Positions 16,249 to 25,723 are shown, counted from the first letter of the stretch. The stretch: DNA of 33,189 nt from an uncultured Oscillospiraceae bacterium (GCA_934589665.1 CAKTOJ010000006.1:1-33189), one strand, 5' to 3'. Notes: generated by a model not told the origin, from the letters alone. Made by a program: numbers and translations.

Positions 16249-18909
16249 TCAGGACGGTTCCTCGTCGAACGGCGGCGCATCCTCTGCCGGCGGCTCCTGC
16301 TGCGCGAGCGCCGCGGAGCTCATGGCTCCGAGGCCGCCGCGCATCTGAATCTCCTCCCACTTTTCGCGGGTAATGAGCAGCTGCCGCGGCTTCGAACCCT
16401 CGAATGGGCCCACAATGCCGCGCATCTCCATTTCATCGACGATGCGCGCCGCACGCGAATAGCCAAGCTTCAGCCGCCGCTGGAGCATGGAAACGGAGGC
16501 CTGCCCCGTCTCCATCACCACATCGATCGCGGCAGGAAGCAGCTCGTCGCCCTCGTCCGCGACGGGCTCGGGCGCTGCGCCGGAGGACGCGCCCTTGCTG
16601 CCCTTCTCCTTCTCGGCAACGTTTTCCTCGATCTTGCTGATCACGCTCTCGTCGTACTGCGCCTCGCCATTGGCCTTGACAAAGCTCACCACACAGTCGA
16701 TCTCCTCGGCGGAAATAAAGCAGCCCTGCACGCGGCGGGGCTTACCCTCACCGAGCGGAGCGTAGAGCATATCGCCGCGCCCGACCAGCTTTTCCGCGCC
16801 GGTCGTGTCGAGAATGATGCGGGATTCGAGCGAGGAGGCAACTGCAAACGCGATGCGGCTGGGGATATTGGCCTTCATCAGGCCCGTGATGACATCCGCA
16901 CTCGGACGCTGCGTGGCAATGACAAGATGCATGCCCGCCGCGCGTCCCATCTGTGCCACGCGGCAGATCGACTCCTCGACCTCTTTCGCCGCGACCAGCA
17001 TCAGGTCGGCCAGCTCGTCGATCACGACCACGACGCTCGGCAGCTTTTTGAGTGTTTCGTCCGTCGCGGTCAGAGCGTTATAGCCCGCCAGATCCTTGAC
17101 ATTGTGTTCGGAAAAGAGCTTGTAGCGCTTCATCATCTCATAGACCGCCCACTGGAGCGCGCCCGCCGCTTTCTTCGGGTCGGTGACGACCGGAATGAGC
17201 AGATGCGGGATGCCGTTATAAGGCGCAAGCTCGACCATTTTCGGGTCGACCATGATAAAGCGCACCTCATCGGGCGTAGACTTGTAGAGCATCGAAACGA
17301 TGAGCGAATTCGTGCACACGGACTTACCGGAGCCGGTCGTACCGGCAATAAGAACGTGCGGGAGCTTGGCAATGTTGCCGACGATGTTGTTGCCTGCAAT
17401 GTCCTTGCCGACGGCGAAGGCGACGCTTGATTTATGCTGTGTGAACTCGCGCGACTCGATCACCTCACGGATGTGAACAGGTGTGACGAGCTTGTTGGGC
17501 ACCTCGATGCCTACAACGGAGATCTTATCCGGGATCGGCGCAATGCGCACACCTGACGCACCGAGCGCAAGGGCGATATCGTCTGCCAAGTTCGTGATCT
17601 TGGAGAGCTTCACCCCCTGATCGAGCGTGAACTCATAGCGCGTGACGCTGGGGCCGCGCACCACATCGCCCGCACTCGCGTCCACGCCGAAGCTCTTGAG
17701 CGTATCGGCCAGACGGCGGGAATTGTTGCGCAGCTCCGCACCAGCCTCGGTCGCGTTGCCCGCGCCGCCCTCATCAAGCAGCGTGATGGGCGGATAGCGG
17801 TACTCCAGCGCCTCCTGCGAAAGGCCGCTTTCGATCTCCCCGGCTACCTTTTCTGCCTCGGCGGCAACCTCCTCCGGTGCGGTGGGCTTTGCCGCCGCAG
17901 CAGATGCAGGTACAGGCGCGGGCGCAGCTGACGCTGCCGGTGCAGCAGGCACGGGAACAGGTGCAGGAGCCGCCGCAGGCTGCGGCGTCACCGGCAGAGC
18001 GGCAGACGGCACCGGCACAGAGGCCGCGGCGGAAGGAACAGCTTCCCGAGCCGAAGCCGCCGGCGCGGCAGGCGCAGCGGAAACCGCTGCGCTCTGCGGA
18101 GCGGCGGGCTCCGCCGCCTTCAAAAGCTCGTCCGGTGTGCGGACGGAATCGGATTTGTGCATGAAAAAGCCGGAAAGCTTTCCTTCCTTTTTCGGCTGAA
18201 CGGGTGTCTCGCCGTCGAGCGGGATATCGATGCGCGCACGCGGCTTTTCCGCCGCACGGGCGCTCTCCGTCCGGCGGGAGGTGGGCGTCTCCTCCTCTTC
18301 CTCCGGTTCGTAGGGAACGCGCTCGTGCGAGCGCACCGCCTCCACGACGGCGGCAGGCGTCAGGCGGAAGGCGAGCATCAGGCACACGACAAACAGCACT
18401 GCCAGCAGGATCAGCGCCAGCGTCTTTTTGACCAGCTTGACAAGCATGATCCCAAGCGTTGCAGACACCAGTCCGCCCGACTGCATGGAAAGGCCGCTCT
18501 TCCAAAGGAGCTTTGCAATGCCGTCAACGCTGCTGTAATCCGTTTTGCACAGGACAAGGTGGAGCATCGCGCCGAGCAGCAGCGGCAGCATCGCCGCGCC
18601 CACCACGCATGCGGTCACATTACGCCCGCGGTGGAACAGCAGGATATAGCTGATGAGCAGAAGCACGGGCGCCACGGTATAGTATCCGTAGCCAACCAGC
18701 CCCCGGCACAGCGCCGCCGGCTGGTCAAGCAGCCAGCCGCCCTGCTGGAAATAGCTGAACGCGATGCACAGCGCGAGCACAAGGCACACCACGCCGCCGA
18801 CCTCGCGGCGGATGGGGCGCTTTTTCGGTGCGGCTGCACGGTGGCCGGACGTTGTTTTTTTCGTTGCTGCCGTCCGCTTGCCGGACGTTGTTTTTTTCTG
18901 CGCTGCCAT
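16249..18909 (-). CDS. ftsK: DNA translocase FtsK/SpoIIIE
   Basis: This membrane-anchored hexameric ATPase pumps DNA across the division or sporulation septum. In order, the 886-residue protein has: a basic N-terminal stretch with twice-repeated KKTTSG; four membrane helices (about 45-190); a low-complexity linker of about 150 residues rich in Ala, Pro and Val (about 245-365); the FtsK beta domain; a RecA-like motor with Walker A GTTGSGKSVC (K529) and Walker B VVVVIDELADL (D631); and a C-terminal gamma winged helix (MLQRRLKLGYSRAARIVDEME) that reads the orientation sequences. Whether it acts as SpoIIIE at the sporulation septum or as a general FtsK cannot be decided from sequence. The ATG at 18907-18909 uses AAAGGG at the end of uppP, four bases away, so uppP-ftsK form an operon. 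Confidence 0.95.
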   Translation of the reverse strand: MAAQKKTTSGKRTAATKKTTSGHRAAAPKKRPIRREVGGVVCLVLALCIAFSYFQQGGWLLDQPAALCRGLVGYGYYTVAPVLLLISYILLFHRGRNVTACVVGAAMLPLLLGAMLHLVLCKTDYSSVDGIAKLLWKSGLSMQSGGLVSATLGIMLVKLVKKTLALILLAVLFVVCLMLAFRLTPAAVVEAVRSHERVPYEPEEEEETPTSRRTESARAAEKPRARIDIPLDGETPVQPKKEGKLSGFFMHKSDSVRTPDELLKAAEPAAPQSAAVSAAPAAPAASAREAVPSAAASVPVPSAALPVTPQPAAAPAPVPVPAAPAASAAPAPVPASAAAAKPTAPEEVAAEAEKVAGEIESGLSQEALEYRYPPITLLDEGGAGNATEAGAELRNNSRRLADTLKSFGVDASAGDVVRGPSVTRYEFTLDQGVKLSKITNLADDIALALGASGVRIAPIPDKISVVGIEVPNKLVTPVHIREVIESREFTQHKSSVAFAVGKDIAGNNIVGNIAKLPHVLIAGTTGSGKSVCTNSLIVSMLYKSTPDEVRFIMVDPKMVELAPYNGIPHLLIPVVTDPKKAAGALQWAVYEMMKRYKLFSEHNVKDLAGYNALTATDETLKKLPSVVVVIDELADLMLVAAKEVEESICRVAQMGRAAGMHLVIATQRPSADVITGLMKANIPSRIAFAVASSLESRIILDTTGAEKLVGRGDMLYAPLGEGKPRRVQGCFISAEEIDCVVSFVKANGEAQYDESVISKIEENVAEKEKGSKGASSGAAPEPVADEGDELLPAAIDVVMETGQASVSMLQRRLKLGYSRAARIVDEMEMRGIVGPFEGSKPRQLLITREKWEEIQMRGGLGAMSSAALAQQEPPAEDAPPFDEEPS

Positions 18910-18913
18910 ACGA

Positions 18914-19750
18914 TCAACCCTTTACCTTTGTCAGCACCAGCACCAGCGCGCCGGCAATCCAGCAATAATACGCAAACGCGCCGAAGCGGCCGCGGTCGGC
19001 GATCATGCGCAGCAGGCGGATGCACAGATAGCCCGTGACCGCCGCAACAGCAACACCGACGAGATACATCGGGACGCTCGTCCAGTCGATGCCCGCATCG
19101 AGAGCGTCCTTGAGGCTTAAAATATTCGCACCGAGGACAGCGGGGATGGAGAGAATAAACGAAAAGCGCACGGCGAATTTTCGCTCAAAGCCCGCAAAGC
19201 AGCCGGTCGTGATGGTCATGCCGGAGCGGGACACACCAGGACAGAGCGCAATGGCCTGACCCACGCCGACGATCAGTGCATCACTCAGCCGTGCGTTCTT
19301 CTCCGTCTTGCGGCCGCGGCGCACGCGGTCGCTGACAAAGAGCAGCACACCGGTGAAGAGCAGCGCACCGCCGATGAAGTACATATTATCTCCCAGCCCC
19401 TCAAAAAAGTGGCGGAAGGGCACCATGACGAAAAGCGGCAGCGTGCCGACCACGACAAGCAGGATCATGCGCCGCGCCGGCGGCACAGTCCGCGGCATGG
19501 TGTGGTGCACAAGGTCGCCCACGCCGGCAAAAAACTCCACGATCATGTCGCGGATCTCTCCCCAGTAGGCGACAAATACCGCCGCCAGCGTGCCAAGATG
19601 CAGCAGAACATCATAAAACGGCGGGACCTCCGACGCTCCCTGCATATTGAGCAGATGCTCGGCGATGGCCAGATGGCCCGAGGAAGAAATGGGCAGGAAT
19701 TCGGCAACGCCCTGCACCAGTCCCAGTATAATTGCGGAAAGCCAGCTCAC
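18914..19750 (-). CDS. uppP: Undecaprenyl-diphosphatase UppP (BacA)
   Basis: UppP dephosphorylates undecaprenyl diphosphate at the outer face of the membrane, recycling the lipid carrier for peptidoglycan and teichoic acids; it also gives basal bacitracin resistance. The 278-residue membrane protein has the family motif Q13-x3-E17 followed by FLPISSSGHL at the N terminus, and the second motif PGVSRSGMTITTG with the catalytic Arg and Ser. About eight helices are predicted. Translation starts at a GTG (19748-19750); AAGGAG is 11 bp away, a longish spacing. It is the first gene of uppP-ftsK. Confidence 0.95.
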   Translation of the reverse strand: MSWLSAIILGLVQGVAEFLPISSSGHLAIAEHLLNMQGASEVPPFYDVLLHLGTLAAVFVAYWGEIRDMIVEFFAGVGDLVHHTMPRTVPPARRMILLVVVGTLPLFVMVPFRHFFEGLGDNMYFIGGALLFTGVLLFVSDRVRRGRKTEKNARLSDALIVGVGQAIALCPGVSRSGMTITTGCFAGFERKFAVRFSFILSIPAVLGANILSLKDALDAGIDWTSVPMYLVGVAVAAVTGYLCIRLLRMIADRGRFGAFAYYCWIAGALVLVLTKVKG

Positions 19751-19793
19751 AGCAGACCACGCTCCTTTTTCAAAAAATACAGATACGGTATAA

Positions 19794-19822
19794 AGTATAG
19801 CACGGCGCGGCAGAAAATTCCA
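19794..19822 (-). promoter_or_regulatory. Candidate promoter of uppP-ftsK
   Basis: On the minus strand an extended -10, TGCTATACT (hexamer TATACT at 19794-19799), has a poor -35 (TGGAAT, 19817-19822) at 17 bp. Confidence 0.45.
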
Positions 19823-19840
19823 GTCATAATTATGTCAATC

Positions 19841-19879
19841 AAGCAGAAAACCGCCGGGGCAGCTCCCCGACGGTTTTTA
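19841..19879 (-). terminator. Terminator after rnc
   Basis: AAAACCGTCGGGG/CCCCGGCGGTTTT on the minus strand (19865-19877 and 19847-19859) with one wobble and a 5-nt loop, directly after the rnc stop codon. Confidence 0.88.
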
Positions 19880-20563
19880 TCACTTTTCTCCCAAACGCTC
19901 CAATGCGGCGCGGGCAGCCATCTGCTCGGCTTCTTTTTTGCTGTGCCCCTCGCCACGGCCGATCACATCACCGTCGAGCTGCACCTCAAAAAGGAAGGTC
20001 TTGTCATGATCCGGACCGGACTCACCGGCCAGAGAATAGACGAGCCTGCGGTTCGGCTCGCGCTGGACCAGCTCCTGCAGGACTGTTTTGTAATCGCGGC
20101 GGCGTTCCTCCACCACTTCCTCGCGCTCCTTATCGAGCAGCACACGGTGGATCAGCTCGCTTGCGGCGGACAGTCCGCCGTCAAGGTACACGGCCGCGAT
20201 CACAGCCTCGGTCGCGTCCGCCAGAATGGACGGGCGCGTGCGGCCGCCGCAGCCCTCTTCGCCATTGCCAAGCTTGAGGTATTTCCCCAGCTCCAGACTC
20301 TGCGCAACTTCGTGCAGGCTCTGCTCGCACACCAGCGCCGCGCGGATGCGCGTGAGTTCGCCTTCAGGCGAGTCGGGGTGGCGGGCAAAGAGAAACTCCG
20401 CCGTCACAAAGCCGAGTACACTGTCGCCCAAAAACTCCAGCCGCTCATTGCTTACAGCCAGCGCGCCGCGGTGCTCGTTGGCATAGGAGCTGTGGCGCAG
20501 CGCCTCCGAGAGCAGCGCCTCATTGCGGAAGCGGTAGCCCAGCTTTTTTTCCAGTTCGTGCAA
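19880..20563 (-). CDS. rnc: Ribonuclease III
   Basis: RNase III cuts double-stranded RNA in rRNA precursors and structured mRNAs. The 227-residue protein has the endonuclease domain with the signature NERLEFLGDSVLGF (E40 and D47) and the second acidic pair D116/E119 in ILADATEAVIAAVYLDGG. A C-terminal dsRNA-binding domain follows (about 155-225; SKKEAEQMAARAAL). The only start in frame with a good ribosome binding site is TTG (20561-20563), nine bases after AGGAGG; a nearby ATG is out of frame. It follows acpP by 47 bp and shares its promoter, the acpP-rnc arrangement of many Bacillota. Confidence 0.95.
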   Translation of the reverse strand: MHELEKKLGYRFRNEALLSEALRHSSYANEHRGALAVSNERLEFLGDSVLGFVTAEFLFARHPDSPEGELTRIRAALVCEQSLHEVAQSLELGKYLKLGNGEEGCGGRTRPSILADATEAVIAAVYLDGGLSAASELIHRVLLDKEREEVVEERRRDYKTVLQELVQREPNRRLVYSLAGESGPDHDKTFLFEVQLDGDVIGRGEGHSKKEAEQMAARAALERLGEK

Positions 20564-20610
20564 GGCATTTCGCCTCCTTTTCTCCCGTCCGCATCCTGTG
20601 CGGCCGTTAT

Positions 20611-20856
20611 TTATTCGCCCAGCTTCTCCGTCAGATAGCGCACGCAGTCGCCGACCGTTTTGAGCGTGAGCAACTCCTCCTCGGGGATCTCCTCGATCTC
20701 AAATTCCTCTTCCATCGCCATGACCAGCTCGACCAGATCGACGGAGTCGGCACCCAGATCTTCAAAGGAGCTCGTCATGGTCACCTCGTCCTCGTCGATG
20801 GCGAACTGCTCAGCGATCAGGCCCTGCATGGTCTTAAAAATTTCTTCCGAAGTCAT
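20611..20856 (-). CDS. acpP: Acyl carrier protein
   Basis: The acidic 81-residue protein carries growing acyl chains in fatty acid synthesis on a phosphopantetheine attached to S38 in the conserved [20 protein letters not shown]. The start at the ATG 20854-20856 is preceded by GAGGAGG ten bases away; a GTG nine bases earlier lies too close to that site. It stands between plsX, the next step in lipid supply, and rnc, and has its own sigma-A promoter. Confidence 0.96.
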   Translation of the reverse strand: MTSEEIFKTMQGLIAEQFAIDEDEVTMTSSFEDLGADSVDLVELVMAMEEEFEIEEIPEEELLTLKTVGDCVRYLTEKLGE

Positions 20857-20890
20857 TTTGTACACTCCTCCTCAGGAAACGTATGGCAAG

Positions 20891-20919
20891 ATGATACGGC
20901 AATCCCCTCGCGGTGTCAA
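20891..20919 (-). promoter_or_regulatory. Promoter of acpP-rnc
   Basis: On the minus strand, TTGACA (20914-20919), a 17-bp spacer and TATCAT (20891-20896), in the gap between plsX and acpP. No terminator separates plsX from acpP, so read-through from the upstream operon is also possible. Confidence 0.75.
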
Positions 20920-20939
20920 TAGCCTTTTGTTAAAATCTC

Positions 20940-21968
20940 TCAGCCCTTTTCGGGCGCGACCTTCATTTTATCCACGTTTTCCGTGATATCGGCAATGATG
21001 CCGCTCTCCGCGACAGCCACGGCCTGCCGCACCGCGTTGCAGAATGCGACCTCGTTCGACGAGCCGTGCGCCTTGACGACCGGCTTCGAAATGCCAAGCA
21101 GCGCCGTGCCGCCGGTCTCATTGGGGTCGAGCATCTTTTTGAACTCGGCAAAGCCGTCCCGCAGCAGCAGATAGGCAAGCTTCGTTTTTGCACTCTTCGT
21201 CATCATTTTTTTCAGCTCGCCGCTCATCAGCTTCGCCGTGCCCTCCACGGTCTTGAGCATGATGTTGCCGCTGTAGCCGTCGGCCACAATCACATCGCAG
21301 CCGCCCATGAGCGCCGTGTTGGTCTCAATGTTGCCGATAAAATTGAGGTGGCCCTGTTCGCCGGCCTCCTGAAGGCGCGCAAAGGTCTCATGACGCAGCG
21401 TATCGCCCTTGCTCGGCTCGGCGCCGATGTTCAAAAGGCCCACGCGCGGATTTTTCATTCCCAGCACCCGCTCGGCATAATAGCTGCCGAGATAAGCGAA
21501 TTGCAACAGGTATTCGCTTGTGCACTCGGCGTTCGCGCCGCAGTCGATGAGCACGGCGCGCCCCGCCGCGGTCGGGATCGCGGGAGCCAGCGCCGCACGC
21601 CGCAGACCCCGGATGCGCTTGACGACAAGCGTTGCGCCCGAAAGCAGCGCGCCGGTCGAGCCGGCGGAGACAAAGCCATCCGCCTGTCCGTCACGCAGAA
21701 GGTTCAACCCCACGGTGAGTGAGGAATCCTTCTTCTGTTTGAACGCCGTCGCCGGATCGTCGCAGATCTCCACAACCTCCTCGGCGTTGGCAATTTCGAT
21801 TCCTGCCGGAACCTCCCTGCAGCCCGCTTTTTCCAACTCGCGCAGAATATCCGCCGTGCGGCCCGTGAGGATGATGTCCACACCGAGCCTTTCGCGCGCG
21901 AGCAGTGCGCCGCGCACAGGGGCCTCTGGCGCAAAATCGCCGCCCATCGCGTCAATGATGATCTTCAT
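20940..21968 (-). CDS. plsX: Phosphate acyltransferase PlsX
   Basis: PlsX converts acyl-ACP and phosphate to acyl-phosphate, the acyl donor for PlsY in phospholipid synthesis; it is a peripheral membrane enzyme. The 342-residue protein begins MKIIIDAMGGDFAPEAPVRG, the family N-terminal signature, and continues with GSTGALLSGATLVVKRIRGL, IDCGANAECTSEYL and VVADGYSGNIMLKTVEG. The length is typical. AAAGGAG precedes the ATG at 21966-21968, four bases after the trmFO stop, so it belongs to the same operon. acpP lies downstream, as is usual. Confidence 0.96.
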   Translation of the reverse strand: MKIIIDAMGGDFAPEAPVRGALLARERLGVDIILTGRTADILRELEKAGCREVPAGIEIANAEEVVEICDDPATAFKQKKDSSLTVGLNLLRDGQADGFVSAGSTGALLSGATLVVKRIRGLRRAALAPAIPTAAGRAVLIDCGANAECTSEYLLQFAYLGSYYAERVLGMKNPRVGLLNIGAEPSKGDTLRHETFARLQEAGEQGHLNFIGNIETNTALMGGCDVIVADGYSGNIMLKTVEGTAKLMSGELKKMMTKSAKTKLAYLLLRDGFAEFKKMLDPNETGGTALLGISKPVVKAHGSSNEVAFCNAVRQAVAVAESGIIADITENVDKMKVAPEKG

Positions 21969-21972
21969 AAAT

Positions 21973-23295
21973 TTACTCCTTTACGCCGTCAAGGACAGTA
22001 TCACGCAGACCGTCAACGATCTCCAGCGAGCGGCGGGAGAGCTCTGCGTTTTTGTTGCGCTTGCCGCGCACGTGGTACCCCAGCGGGGGCATGATGCCGA
22101 AGTTGACATTCATCGGCTGGAAGTTTGCAACCGTCGTGTCGCTCACATACAGCCCCAGCGCGCCGATGGCCGTCTCGCGCGGGAAATCGACCGGCGGTAA
22201 TCCAAGCAGGCGGCGCGCCGTCTCCACGCCCGCAAGGAAGCCGGATGCGGCGGACTCGACATAGCCCTCCACGCCGGTCATCTGCCCGGCAAACGAAATA
22301 CGTCCATCCATAATGAGACGGTAATAGCGGTCGAGCAGGCCCGGCGAGCTCAAATACGTATTGCGGTGCATCACGCCGTAGCGCACAAACTCGGCATTTT
22401 TGAGCGCGGGAATCATGGAAAAGACACGCTTTTGCTCCGGGAAACGCAGGTGCGTCTGGAAGCCGACAAGGTTATAAATGCTGCCCTCGGCGTTGTCGCG
22501 CCGGAGCTGCACAACGGCATACGGTTCGTGTCCGGTCTTTGGGTCCTTCAGCCCGCGCGGCTTGAGCGGGCCGAAGCAGAGCGTATCGTGTCCGCGGCGG
22601 GCCATGACCTCGACGGGCATGCAGCCCTCGAATACGTGCTTGTCCTCAAAGCCGTGGACGGGGGCCTCCTCCGCCGTGGTCAGCGCGTTCCAGAACGCGT
22701 CGTACTCCTCCGCCGTCAGGGGGCAGTTGATGTAGTCCGCCGTGCCGCGGTCGTAGCGCGAGGCGAACCATGCGCTGTCCATATCCACGCTCTCATAGGT
22801 CACGAGCGGGGCGGCAGCATCATAGAAATTGAGCGTATGGCCGTCGCCGAGCTTTGCGGCGATGGCCGCCGACAGCGCGTCGGAGGTCAGCGGTCCGGAA
22901 GCAATGATGGCCGTCCCCTCCTCGGGAATGGCCGTGACCTCACCCTCGACCACCGTGATGTTCGGATGGCTCTTTACCCGCTCTGTGACCGCGCGGGCAA
23001 AGCCGTGGCGGTCAACCGCAAGCGCGCCGCCCGCCTCCACGCGCGTCTCATCCGCGCAGGAGAGGATCAGCGAGCCGAGGCGGCGCATTTCCTCCTTGAG
23101 CAGCCCGACCGCGTTCTCCAGCTGGTCGGAGCGCAGGGAGTTCGAGCAGCAAAGCTCGGCAAAATATTCGCTGTGGTGCGCCGGCGTCATCTTCACCGGC
23201 TTCATTTCATAGAGCGTGACCGCAATGCCGCGCTGCGCGAGCTGCCACGCAGCCTCACAGCCGGCAAGCCCCGCTCCGATGACGGATACCTGCAT
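21973..23295 (-). CDS. trmFO: Methylenetetrahydrofolate--tRNA-(uracil-5-)-methyltransferase TrmFO
   Basis: TrmFO methylates U54 of the tRNA T-loop using methylene-THF and FADH2, the Gram-positive alternative to SAM-dependent TrmA. The 440-residue flavoprotein has the N-terminal dinucleotide fold VIGAGLAGCEAAWQLAQRG, the family stretch ELCCSNSLRSD (containing the conserved Cys), and later GPLKPRGLKDPKTG, QLRRDN and NFQPMNVNFGIMPPL. The ATG (23293-23295) overlaps the topA stop by one base (TGATG), with GAAGGAAG just upstream inside topA. The topA-trmFO pair is a frequent Bacillota arrangement. Confidence 0.96.
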   Translation of the reverse strand: MQVSVIGAGLAGCEAAWQLAQRGIAVTLYEMKPVKMTPAHHSEYFAELCCSNSLRSDQLENAVGLLKEEMRRLGSLILSCADETRVEAGGALAVDRHGFARAVTERVKSHPNITVVEGEVTAIPEEGTAIIASGPLTSDALSAAIAAKLGDGHTLNFYDAAAPLVTYESVDMDSAWFASRYDRGTADYINCPLTAEEYDAFWNALTTAEEAPVHGFEDKHVFEGCMPVEVMARRGHDTLCFGPLKPRGLKDPKTGHEPYAVVQLRRDNAEGSIYNLVGFQTHLRFPEQKRVFSMIPALKNAEFVRYGVMHRNTYLSSPGLLDRYYRLIMDGRISFAGQMTGVEGYVESAASGFLAGVETARRLLGLPPVDFPRETAIGALGLYVSDTTVANFQPMNVNFGIMPPLGYHVRGKRNKNAELSRRSLEIVDGLRDTVLDGVKE

Positions 23296-25709
23296 CAGTT
23301 TTCTTCCTTTTTCACTGTCTTTTTGGCAGCGGTCTTTTTGACGGCAGCCGGCTTCTTCGCCGCCGCTTTCTTCTCTGCGTCCTTGTCTTCCGCTGCATCA
23401 GCGGCTTTCTTTGCCGTTTTTTTCGCAGCGGTTTTTTTTGCCGCCGTTTTCTTTTCCGCCGTCTCCGCCTTCGCCGCCGTGCTCTTCTTCGCTGCCGGTT
23501 TCTTCGCGGCAGACTTCTTTACGGGTGTCTCCGCCGTTTCTTCCGCACTTTCGGTGTCGGCAGCCTTTTTGCGGACATAGCCGCGCTTTTCCTCCGGTAC
23601 GAAATTCTCGCACGCGGGGTTGATGCAGTACGGCCTCTTGAAGCCCTTGCCCGCCTTTTTGAACATCGTCTGACCGCAGGCCGGGCAGTCGTCCTTCGTG
23701 GGGACATCCCATGTCATAAAGTCGCACTTTTTGCTCTCGTCGCGGCTGGTGCTGAACTCGCAGCAGTAATAGGTGTACTGCTTGCCGGTTTTCTGGCTCT
23801 TGCCCGTGCGCTTCATGATGCGGCCGCCGCACTTCGGGCAGCGTCCCGGCATCTCGACCACGAGCGGCATGGTGAAGCTGCAATCAGGATACCCCGGACA
23901 GGCGAGGAAGCGGCCGAAGCGGCCGGACTTGATGACGAGCTTTCTGCCGCACTCGGGGCAGATCTCCTCCGTCTCCTCGTCGGGCACCTTCAATCGCACA
24001 CCCTCAAGCTCTTTCTCCGCCTTCTGGAGATTGCTTTCAAAATCACCGTAAAACTCGCGCAGGACATTCTTCCATGCGATCTTTCCCTCCTCAACCGTGT
24101 CGAGTTCCTTTTCCATGCGGGCGGTAAACTTCGTATCCACGATATCGGGGAACTTATCCTCCATGAGCTTTGTCACGACGCTGCCGAGCGGCGTGATGCG
24201 CAGGAACTTGCCCTCCTTGACCACATATTCGCGGTCGATGATCGTCGAAACGGTCGGCGCGTAGGTCGAGGGACGGCCGATGCCGTTCTGCTCGAGCGCA
24301 CGGATAAGCGTCGCGTCGGTGTAGCGCGTGGGCGGCTGGGTAAAGTGCTGCTCTTCGTCAAAGCCTTGCAGCTCCAGCGTCTGCCCCTCGGTCAGCGGTG
24401 GGAGCGGCAGAGCCTTTTCCTCCTTCTCGTCATCACGCGACTCTTCATACACGGCGGTATAGCCGGAGAACTTCAGGCTGCTTGCACTTGCGCGGAACTC
24501 ATGCGCGCCCGAGGCGATCTCCACGGCTACGCTGTCGTAGACGGCGTTCGCCATCTGGCTGGCGAGGAAGCGGCTCCAGATGAGCCGGTAGAGGCGGTAC
24601 TGCTCGCCCGTCAGGTCGCCCTTGAGGCGCTCGGGCGTAAAGTCCACATTGGACGGGCGGATGGCCTCGTGCGCGTCCTGCGCGCCGGCCTTGGCCTTGA
24701 AGCGGCGGGTCGAGGCGGGGTAATAATCTTTGCCGTAGCGGCCGAGGATAAAGCTCTTCGCCGCGGCAAGCGCCTCCTCGCTGATGCGCAGCGAGTCGGT
24801 ACGCATGTAGGTAATCAGGCCCACCGTGCCTTCCCCGGCGATGTCCACGCCCTCGTAGAGCTGCTGGGCGATAGCCATGGTGCGGCGCGGGGTCATGTTG
24901 AGCTTGCGGCTGGCCTCCTGCTGGAGCGTGGAGGTCGTGAACGGCGGCGAGGGCGAGCGCTGCTTATCCGCGCGCTTAACACTCTTGACCGCGAACACCG
25001 CGCTCTTCGTGTCGGCAATGATCCTGTCCACCGCCTCACGCGAGGCAGGCTCGACCTTCTTGCCATTCTCGCCGTAGTAGCGCGCGCGGAAGGTCTTATG
25101 GCTCGGCTCGTCAAGAAGCTGGGCGTCAAGCGTCCAGTATTCCTCGGGCTGGAAGGCCTCGATCTCCTTCTCGCGCTCGTCCACCATGCGCGTGGCGACA
25201 GACTGCACACGGCCCGCAGACAGGCCGCGGCGCACCTTTTTCCACAGAAGCGGCGAGAGCTCATAGCCCACGATGCGGTCGAGCACGCGGCGCGCCTGCT
25301 GCGCGTCGACCAGATTCTGGTCGATCTCGCGCGGCTGCGCGATGCTTTCGCGCACAACATTTTTCGTGATCTCATTGAAGGTCACGCGCTTGGCCTTGCT
25401 CTCATCCAGATTGAGAAGATACTTTAAATGCCACGAAATAGCCTCTCCCTCGCGGTCCGGGTCGGTTGCGAGATAGACGGTGTCGCTCTCCTTTGCCGCG
25501 TCCTTGAGCTCGCGGATGAGCGCCTCCTTGCCGCGGATGGGCTTGTAGTCGGGCTCAAAATCGTGCTCGATGTCAATGCCGAGCTTGCTTTTGGGCAGAT
25601 CGCGCAGATGCCCCATGCTCGCCTTGACCGTATAGGTTTTTCCGAGATATTTTCCAATGGTTTTCGCCTTGGCCGGAGACTCGACGATCACCAGATTTTT
25701 TTCCGCCAT
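23295..25709 (-). CDS. topA: DNA topoisomerase I, with Lys/Ala-rich C-terminal tail
   Basis: TopA relaxes negative supercoils by single-strand passage. The 804-residue protein starts with the Toprim domain (KNLVIVESPAKAKTIGKYLG; DPDREGEAISWHL), then the topoisomerase core with the nucleophile Y301 in GLITYMRTDS. Three Cys4 zinc modules follow (about 575-700: CPECGRKL, CPKCGGRIM, CPACGQTMF). The last 85 or so residues are an almost pure Lys/Ala/Glu/Thr stretch of repeated AAKK units, like histone H1 or the tails of actinobacterial TopA. I use the ATG at 25707-25709 with GGAG nine bases upstream; an ATG 18 bp earlier overlaps dprA but has poor spacing. Confidence 0.96.
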   Translation of the reverse strand: MAEKNLVIVESPAKAKTIGKYLGKTYTVKASMGHLRDLPKSKLGIDIEHDFEPDYKPIRGKEALIRELKDAAKESDTVYLATDPDREGEAISWHLKYLLNLDESKAKRVTFNEITKNVVRESIAQPREIDQNLVDAQQARRVLDRIVGYELSPLLWKKVRRGLSAGRVQSVATRMVDEREKEIEAFQPEEYWTLDAQLLDEPSHKTFRARYYGENGKKVEPASREAVDRIIADTKSAVFAVKSVKRADKQRSPSPPFTTSTLQQEASRKLNMTPRRTMAIAQQLYEGVDIAGEGTVGLITYMRTDSLRISEEALAAAKSFILGRYGKDYYPASTRRFKAKAGAQDAHEAIRPSNVDFTPERLKGDLTGEQYRLYRLIWSRFLASQMANAVYDSVAVEIASGAHEFRASASSLKFSGYTAVYEESRDDEKEEKALPLPPLTEGQTLELQGFDEEQHFTQPPTRYTDATLIRALEQNGIGRPSTYAPTVSTIIDREYVVKEGKFLRITPLGSVVTKLMEDKFPDIVDTKFTARMEKELDTVEEGKIAWKNVLREFYGDFESNLQKAEKELEGVRLKVPDEETEEICPECGRKLVIKSGRFGRFLACPGYPDCSFTMPLVVEMPGRCPKCGGRIMKRTGKSQKTGKQYTYYCCEFSTSRDESKKCDFMTWDVPTKDDCPACGQTMFKKAGKGFKRPYCINPACENFVPEEKRGYVRKKAADTESAEETAETPVKKSAAKKPAAKKSTAAKAETAEKKTAAKKTAAKKTAKKAADAAEDKDAEKKAAAKKPAAVKKTAAKKTVKKEEN

Positions 25710-25723
25710 GTATTCGAACTCCT

